A stretch of 64,000 bases of DNA from Jiangella asiatica (GTDB lineage: Bacteria > Actinomycetota > Actinomycetes > Jiangellales > Jiangellaceae). Positions 59,353 to 64,000 of the stretch are shown piece after piece (position 1 is the stretch's first letter; the number at the start of each line of letters is the position of its first letter). Made by a program: the position numbers and the translations under genes. The notes beneath the pieces were generated by a model. It ran no database searches. It was not told the origin of the DNA and worked only from the letters and a program-made list of their open reading frames with translations. The DNA is taken from positions 1 through 64,000 of the forward strand of contig NZ_SMKZ01000011.1 of the NCBI RefSeq assembly GCF_004349065.1, given 5' to 3'.

Positions 59353-59820
59353 TCACGCGACGGCGGTCCCCTCGAGCTCGACCATCTGGCCAGGGACAGC
59401 CAGCCGCGTCACCCCGAGCATGGTGGTGGTCGGCGCCACCCCGGCGGCACTCAACCGCGACGCCAGCACGCCGTAGTGCGGGAACAGCAGATCCACGTCG
59501 ATGGTGTAGACGTTGAGCCGGACGAGGTTCGCGAGGGACATGCCGGCCCCGCCGAGCACGGCCTCCAGGTTGTCCAGGCTCAGCGCCAACTGTGCCGCCA
59601 TGTCACCGTCATGTTGGGGCTTGCCGTCGCCGCTCATCGCGGTCTGCCCGGAGCAGTACAGGGTCCGGGTGTGCCCGGAGACGATCTCCCCCTGGTTGAA
59701 CCCCATCTCCACCGACCACGTCACCGGGTTGACCGCGGTTCGTTCCATCGCCACATCAGCTCCATTCGGTTGATCGAGAGTGCGGACGTCCATCGGCTCG
59801 GTAGTCGCCGTCTTCGACAT
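59353..59820 (-). CDS. RidA-family protein
   Basis: 155 aa; the family core starts near MERTAVNPVTWSVEMGFNQG (~residue 26), so a shorter start is possible. Motifs: GHTRTLYCSGQTAMSGDGKP, LALSLDNLEAVLGGAGMSLA, LVRLNVYTIDVDLLFPHYGV and VAPTTTMLGVTRLAVPGQMVE. The usual catalytic Arg position of RidA (RvKvtvY-like) is occupied by VRLNVYTID. RidA proteins deaminate reactive enamines/imines; subgroup members differ. Divergent from a WYL regulator that may control it. Confidence 0.85.
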   Translation of the reverse strand: MSKTATTEPMDVRTLDQPNGADVAMERTAVNPVTWSVEMGFNQGEIVSGHTRTLYCSGQTAMSGDGKPQHDGDMAAQLALSLDNLEAVLGGAGMSLANLVRLNVYTIDVDLLFPHYGVLASRLSAAGVAPTTTMLGVTRLAVPGQMVELEGTAVA

Positions 59821-59884
59821 CGTGCCGACGAGCCTGGCAACAAATCACGACATCCCTGGTCATGTATTCCTGTAGCGTTTTCGT

Positions 59885-60856
59885 ATGCGCGCCGACCGGT
59901 TGGTCTCGCTGGTGCTGCTGCTGCGTCAGCGAGGTCGGTTGACTGCGGACACGCTGGCCAGCGAGCTGGAGGTATCCACTCGTACCGTCCTGCGCGACAT
60001 CGAGGCGCTGTCCGCGGCGGGCGTTCCGGTCTACGCCGAACGCGGCCGGCATGGCGGTTTCACGTTGTTGCCCGGTTTCCGGACCGAGCTCAGCGGACTG
60101 AACCACGACGAGGCCCTTGCCTTGTTGACCGCCGGATCGGGGCGTGGCGAGCAGGTGTTCGGCCTCGGCTCGGCGCTCGCGTCGGCCATGCGCAAGGTGG
60201 TCGACGCGCTGCCCGACAGCCATCGGACCACCGCGAGTGACGCGGCCCAGCGATTTCTCGTCGAGCCGGAGACCGACCTGCTCTCACGCCGGCTGGTCAC
60301 CGAGGAGGTGCCCGACACAACGATGATCGAGGTCCGGCGCGCGGTGCTCGCCGGACACAAGCTCCGCATCCACTACGCGGCCACGGGCCAGGCACCACAG
60401 TGGCGCACGGTGGACCCGATCGGCCTGGTCACCGTACGCGACCGGCGCTACTTGCTGGCCACGAGATCTGGCGCGGACCGCACCTACCGGTTGTCGCGGA
60501 TGTTGGCCGCCGAGGAACTCCCCGAACCGGCACAGCGACCGAACCAGGTCGATCTGGAACGGCTCTGGCAGGAACGCTGCGCGCAGTTCCTGTCCGACGG
60601 CCATATCACCGTGCTGGTGCGCGTGAACCCGGCGCGGCGGGAAGACCTGCTGAACACCGCGGTGGCCGTCCGCGCCGAAGTGCCCGACGCAGACGGCTGG
60701 CTGCGGCTGGACGTGACCTACCAGGACACTCGACACGCCGAATGGGCGCTGTGGCAGCTCAGCACGGACGCGGAAGCCCTCGCTCCGCAGTCGTTGCGCA
60801 CCTCACTGCGCAACCGCGCCGCCGCGATCGCCACCCGCTACCGAGCGTCATCCTGA
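59885..60856 (+). CDS. WYL-domain transcriptional regulator
   Basis: 323 aa. N-terminal helix-turn-helix: LLRQRGRLTADTLASELEVS, TRTVLRDIEALSAAGVPVYA with wing ERGRHGGFTLL. The WYL domain (~145-215) includes LRIHYAATGQAPQWRTVDPI and RRYLLATRSGADRTYRLSRM; the C-terminal WCX extension follows. Ligands are often nucleotides or small metabolites. Divergent (64 bp) from the RidA gene, the likely target. Confidence 0.88.
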   Translation: MRADRLVSLVLLLRQRGRLTADTLASELEVSTRTVLRDIEALSAAGVPVYAERGRHGGFTLLPGFRTELSGLNHDEALALLTAGSGRGEQVFGLGSALASAMRKVVDALPDSHRTTASDAAQRFLVEPETDLLSRRLVTEEVPDTTMIEVRRAVLAGHKLRIHYAATGQAPQWRTVDPIGLVTVRDRRYLLATRSGADRTYRLSRMLAAEELPEPAQRPNQVDLERLWQERCAQFLSDGHITVLVRVNPARREDLLNTAVAVRAEVPDADGWLRLDVTYQDTRHAEWALWQLSTDAEALAPQSLRTSLRNRAAAIATRYRASS

Positions 60857-61103
60857 GCGTCGTCACCTTCTGCGGACGCCGCCGCGGCGATTCGGGCCGC
60901 TCCATCCTGATAGACGCCAAGCTCTCCGAACGACGCATGCGCAAGCCGCAGCGCTGCCTTGTGTCCGGCAGCATGTGCTGAGCGACCGGTGCAGTGCCCA
61001 CCGGGCCCCGGACTCCTCGGCTTCCGAACCTCGGCGTGGCGCGGCTCGCGGCAGGCCGGGGTGACACTCCCACCCGCGCCCGGGCGGATACGCTCGGCGT
61101 TCG
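60857..61103. other. intergenic region, possible coding relic on the minus strand
   Basis: 247 bp without a recognised gene. On the minus strand a frame reads LRLAHASFGELGVYQDGAAR and ends inside the WYL gene; it looks protein-like but matches no family I can name and has no ribosome site. Confidence 0.35.
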
Positions 61104-61883
61104 ATGAACACGTACGAGATCCGGATCGACGGCCACGCGGACGCACTCGTGGCGGTTCAGCTCGGCGGCCTGTGCCTGGAGCACCAGGCCGACGGCACCA
61201 CCACCTTCACCGGCCCGGTCGCCGACCAAGCCCAGCTGCACGCACTGCTGGCCCGGATACGTGACCTCGGCACCACACTGCTGTCGGTCCGGACCATGGC
61301 CACGCCGAGTCCAGGCGTCTTCGATCGGCTCGACTGGCCCGTGCACACCGACCGGCTCACCCTCCGCCCCGCCCGCGCGGCCGATGCCGACGCCGTCTGG
61401 CAGTACCGCCGCCTCGAGTCGGTGGCCCAGTGGATCACCGAACTGCCAGCGGATCCGGGCGCCTTCCGCGCCCGTTTCACCGCACCTGGTCGGCTTGCGA
61501 CGAGCCTCATGGTCGAACGCGACGGGAGCATCATCGGCGACCTCATGGTCCGGGTCGAGGACGGCTGGGCCCAGACCGAGGTGGCCGACACCGCCCGCGC
61601 CGTTCACGCCGAGCTTGGCTGGGTGTTCGACCCAACCCACCACGGCGACGGCTACGCGACCGAGGCCGTACGCGAACTGCTGAGGCTCTGCTTCACCGAA
61701 CTCGGCCTGCGCCGGATCACCGCCTTGTGCTTCGCCGACAACGAGCCCTCCTGGCGGCTCATGGAGCGCATCGGCCTGCGGCGCGAGTCACACACCGTCC
61801 GCGACTCCCTGCACCGCTCAGGCCGGTGGCTCGACAGCCTCGGCTACGCCCTCCTGGCCGAGGAGTGGAACACCCGAGCATGA
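61104..61883 (+). CDS. GNAT N-acetyltransferase fused to a small N-terminal domain
   Basis: 259 aa. Residues 1-~65 (YEIRIDGHADALVAVQLGGL to LARIRDLGTTLLSVR) match a small domain usually found alone in actinobacteria. The rest is a RimJ/RimL-type acetyltransferase: DRLTLRPARAADADAVWQYR, ELGWVFDPTHHGDGYATEAV (the acetyl-CoA loop, here H-H-G-D-G-Y-A in place of R/Q-x-x-G-x-G/A), and ALCFADNEPSWRLMERIGLR. It transfers acetyl groups to an unknown amine. The fusion suggests that the N-terminal domain regulates the enzyme or directs it to a target. Confidence 0.82.
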   Translation: MNTYEIRIDGHADALVAVQLGGLCLEHQADGTTTFTGPVADQAQLHALLARIRDLGTTLLSVRTMATPSPGVFDRLDWPVHTDRLTLRPARAADADAVWQYRRLESVAQWITELPADPGAFRARFTAPGRLATSLMVERDGSIIGDLMVRVEDGWAQTEVADTARAVHAELGWVFDPTHHGDGYATEAVRELLRLCFTELGLRRITALCFADNEPSWRLMERIGLRRESHTVRDSLHRSGRWLDSLGYALLAEEWNTRA

Positions 61884-61885
61884 AG

Positions 61886-61990
61886 GCTTGTCGTAGTAGC
61901 CCGTGAGGAGTTCGAGCGCCGCCGCCTAAGCCGGGCGCGGTAGTGAACAGCACGAGGTCGTACCCGAGCTCCTGGACCGACGTCCATGAT
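61886..61990 (-). pseudogene. decayed coding remnant, family not identified
   Basis: On the minus strand the reading SWTSVQELGYDLVLFTTAPG follows an in-frame TGA and then, after a one-base frame change, continues LELLTGYYDKPS. This looks like the broken C-terminal end of a real protein between two convergent genes. I cannot name the family. Confidence 0.35.
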
Positions 61991-62019
61991 CATCAACCGG
62001 TGGCGACACCACGACGTCG

Positions 62020-63051
62020 CTAACCGTTGACGATCAACGGAAGCCCTACGCGGCGGCCCTCGGCGGCGGACCGGCGCACCGCGTCGGTGAACTCCATGTA
62101 GCGCACGGCGGTGTCGACGTCGGTGAGCCGGACGTCTTCGGTGCCACGGATGGCGCCGATGAACTCCGCCTCGACCCGCCAGGCACCCCGTTCGCCAGGG
62201 CCGGGGGTGACGTCCTCCTCGAGTCCGTCGTCGTGGCGCAGGGTGAGCCGCCGGCCGGTGACGTCGACGACGAGCGTGCCCGCGCTGCCGAACAGATAGG
62301 CGCCGTTCGGCCCGCCGAACCGGGCGTGCGGACTCAGGTCCACGGTCAGCGCGGCACCGCCTGGCAAGCCGGCCAGCACCGACACGTGGTCGGGCACGTC
62401 GGCCGGGCCGAGCGGGCTGGCCGGATCGAACAGGTGCTCGCTGGCCTGGACCCACGTCGCGTGCCCGACCCAGCGGGCCAGTGCCTCGTAGACGATGCCC
62501 AGCTCGAGCACGTTGTTGCCCGAGTAGCGACGCTGCTGGCGCCAGGCGGGCGGAGTGCGCCGGCCGCCGTCGCCGCCGCCCCAGAACGCCCGGACCAGCC
62601 GCAGGTCGCCGATGGCACCGCGAGCCAGCAGCCGCTGGACGGTCGCGTCGGCCCACAGCGTGTGCGGGGCCGGCGACACCATGGCCACGAGGTCGGGCCG
62701 GCGCATCGCCGCCGCCCGGATCGCCCGGGCCTCCCCCGCGTCCATGGCGAAGCGGGCCTGCACCAGCACGTGCTTGCCGGCGTCCAGTGCGGCGATGGCC
62801 ACCGGCGCGTGCAGGTAGGGCCAGGTGGCGACGACGACGGCGTCCAGGTCGTCGTCGTGCACCAGATCGCGCCAGTGCTCGCACACTCGGGGGATGCCGA
62901 GCTCCTCGGCCGCCCGCTCGCTCGACTCGCGGGTGCGGTTGACAACGGCCTCCACTTTCACGCCTGGCACCGCCCGGAAGCCTGGCAGGTGGTGGCTCCG
63001 GACGATCGCCCCGGCACCCACGATTCCCAGTCTCAGGACCTCGCCGCTCAT
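62020..63051 (-). CDS. Gfo/Idh/MocA-family oxidoreductase
   Basis: 343 aa from the ATG at 63051, overlapping the sulfatase stop (ATGA). N-terminal Rossmann fold: LRLGIVGAGAIVRSHHLPGF. Family motif DAVVVATWPYLHAPVAIAAL with GKHVLVQARFAMDAGEARAI, where the usual E-K-P is replaced by Q-A-R, so the conserved catalytic Lys is missing. The C-terminal alpha/beta domain contains the substrate site. Members oxidise, reduce or epimerise sugars and sugar derivatives, or cleave glycosides by redox chemistry. Coupled to a sulfatase, a sugar substrate is likely. The missing Lys makes ordinary dehydrogenase activity doubtful. Confidence 0.82.
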   Translation of the reverse strand: MSGEVLRLGIVGAGAIVRSHHLPGFRAVPGVKVEAVVNRTRESSERAAEELGIPRVCEHWRDLVHDDDLDAVVVATWPYLHAPVAIAALDAGKHVLVQARFAMDAGEARAIRAAAMRRPDLVAMVSPAPHTLWADATVQRLLARGAIGDLRLVRAFWGGGDGGRRTPPAWRQQRRYSGNNVLELGIVYEALARWVGHATWVQASEHLFDPASPLGPADVPDHVSVLAGLPGGAALTVDLSPHARFGGPNGAYLFGSAGTLVVDVTGRRLTLRHDDGLEEDVTPGPGERGAWRVEAEFIGAIRGTEDVRLTDVDTAVRYMEFTDAVRRSAAEGRRVGLPLIVNG

Positions 63052-64000
63052 CGTGGTGCGAGCCCAGGCGCCGGGACGTGGCGGACGAAGACGTCGCCGA
63101 TGGCGCGGCAATGCTCCACCAGCCTGCTCCGGTGGTCGGCGAGGATGCCTTGGTGTGCGCCGCTGGTGGCCAGGTTGGTCAGCTCGCCCGGATCCCGGTC
63201 CAGGTCGAAGAGCTGTTCCCGGTGGAGCCCCCACGAGTGACACAGGTACTTGTACCGCGCCGTCCGGACCATGCGGGCTACCAGCGCGCCCTTCGCCGGT
63301 GCGGGCGCCGGCCCCGGAAACGACCACTCCGTCTCGGCGACGACATGCTCTCGCCACGGCTGTCCGGCCGGTGCCGCCTCCACCAGCGACCGCACACTGC
63401 GCCCGGCCCACCGCGGGTCCGGCTCGATGCCCGCGTAGTCACACAGGGTGGGCAGCAGGTCGAGGCCGACGGAGACCAGGTCGTCGCGGGTGTGGCCGGC
63501 ACGGGCGCCGGCCGGCGGCACGACGACGAACGGAACCCCCGCTGATTCCTCGTACAGGTTCTTCTTCTGGTTCCAGCGATGGGCCCCTTGCATGTCGCCG
63601 TGGTCGGAGGTGAACACGATCAGAGTGTCCTCGCGTCGGCCAGCCGCCGCGAGCGCCGACAGCAGGGTCGCGATCTCCGTGTCGGCACGCTCGCACAGCC
63701 GGAAGTAGGCGTACCGGTACCGGCGCCACTTCTCCTCGTCCCAGCTCTGTGTGGGGTAGATCAACCAGGCGAACCGCTGCACCAGCCGCAGCGCCTCGGG
63801 CTCCTCCGATCCGGCGGCGAAGTTCGGCGGCAGCAGCGGCAGCTCGCGCCAGTCGGCGTCGGGGACCTCCCCCGACGGCGGCTTCTGGCCCCTCGCCCAT
63901 TGGCAGATGCCGTGCGGCTCGTTGAAGGAGGCGACGAGGAGGAACGGTCTTCTCCCCCGCTCGTCGGAGGCGAGGTACCGGCCGCAGGCTTCGGCCAGCC
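63048..64000 (-). CDS. type I sulfatase, C-terminal part (N-terminus outside window)
   Basis: 317 codons up to the right edge; the frame is open to base 64000. The sequence contains VASFNEPHGICQWARGQKPP, EIATLLSALAAAGRREDTLI, VFTSDHGDMQGAHRW (metal-binding Asp-His), GVPFVVVPPAG and VSVGLDLLPTLCDYAGIEPD, then RYKYLCHSWG and LFDLDRDPGELTNLA: all typical of the sulfatase fold's second half. The formylglycine motif would lie beyond the edge. Translationally coupled to the Gfo/Idh/MocA gene. Distinct from the sulfatase at 33466. Confidence 0.87.
   Translation of the reverse strand, partial: LAEACGRYLASDERGRRPFLLVASFNEPHGICQWARGQKPPSGEVPDADWRELPLLPPNFAAGSEEPEALRLVQRFAWLIYPTQSWDEEKWRRYRYAYFRLCERADTEIATLLSALAAAGRREDTLIVFTSDHGDMQGAHRWNQKKNLYEESAGVPFVVVPPAGARAGHTRDDLVSVGLDLLPTLCDYAGIEPDPRWAGRSVRSLVEAAPAGQPWREHVVAETEWSFPGPAPAPAKGALVARMVRTARYKYLCHSWGLHREQLFDLDRDPGELTNLATSGAHQGILADHRSRLVEHCRAIGDVFVRHVPAPGLAPR

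Noticed and set aside
60857-61103. A minus-strand pseudogene reading GELGVYQDGAARIAA.
   Set aside because: It looks protein-like, but no family could be recognised and codon bias alone can produce it; kept only as a remark.

Overview
The window is high-GC DNA from an actinomycete (Actinomycetota). Evidence: GC-rich third positions, GTG starts, purine-rich ribosome sites, many ATGA/GTGA gene overlaps, an LPXTG wall protein, FadR-, TetR- and WYL-type regulators, and sugar ABC transporters without their own ATPase. A Jiangella-like soil or plant-associated genus would fit, but nothing in the sequence fixes the genus. No rRNA, tRNA, IS element or CRISPR array was recognised.

Left edge (1-3720): the 5' part of a secreted RCC1-repeat protein, a strong hairpin, an LPDTG-anchored surface protein, and a decayed MazF-type toxin fragment.

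Main locus (3744-39328): eighteen minus-strand genes run from 37097 to 3744 with no gap above 71 nt. They encode five GH29-type alpha-L-fucosidases (four secreted, one cytoplasmic), four large secreted beta-helix proteins resembling GH141, a clan GH-A (GH26-like) hydrolase, a sulfatase, two complete sugar ABC uptake sets (binding protein plus two permeases each) and an enolase-superfamily acid-sugar dehydratase. A divergent FadR-type regulator and a second dehydratase (37416-39328) face this operon across a 318-bp control region with two copies of an AACAAAT-N3-ATTTGTT-like palindrome. The likely task is outside-the-cell removal of fucose (and sulfate) from a complex polysaccharide, uptake of the products, final cleavage by the cytoplasmic fucosidase, and non-phosphorylative breakdown of the sugar acids.

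Middle (39452-42387): a TetR regulator diverges, over a perfect palindrome, from an acyl-CoA dehydrogenase and an APH-like kinase, the bacterial counterpart of the ACAD10/11 pair used for 4-hydroxy acids.

Second sugar operon (56661 down to 42418): twelve minus-strand genes, mostly overlapping. Order: FadR-type regulator, GH78 alpha-L-rhamnosidase, five-gene oligopeptide-type ABC transporter, SDR, 2-hydroxyacid dehydrogenase, zinc alcohol dehydrogenase, an MBL-fold protein lacking its metal ligands, and an acyl-CoA synthetase. It probably imports and oxidises rhamnose-containing oligosaccharides.

Right end (56773-64000): an MFS exporter, a DHFR-like/YCII pair, a RidA protein, a WYL regulator, a GNAT fusion protein, a Gfo/Idh/MocA oxidoreductase and a sulfatase cut by the window edge. 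The last two may begin another glycan locus.
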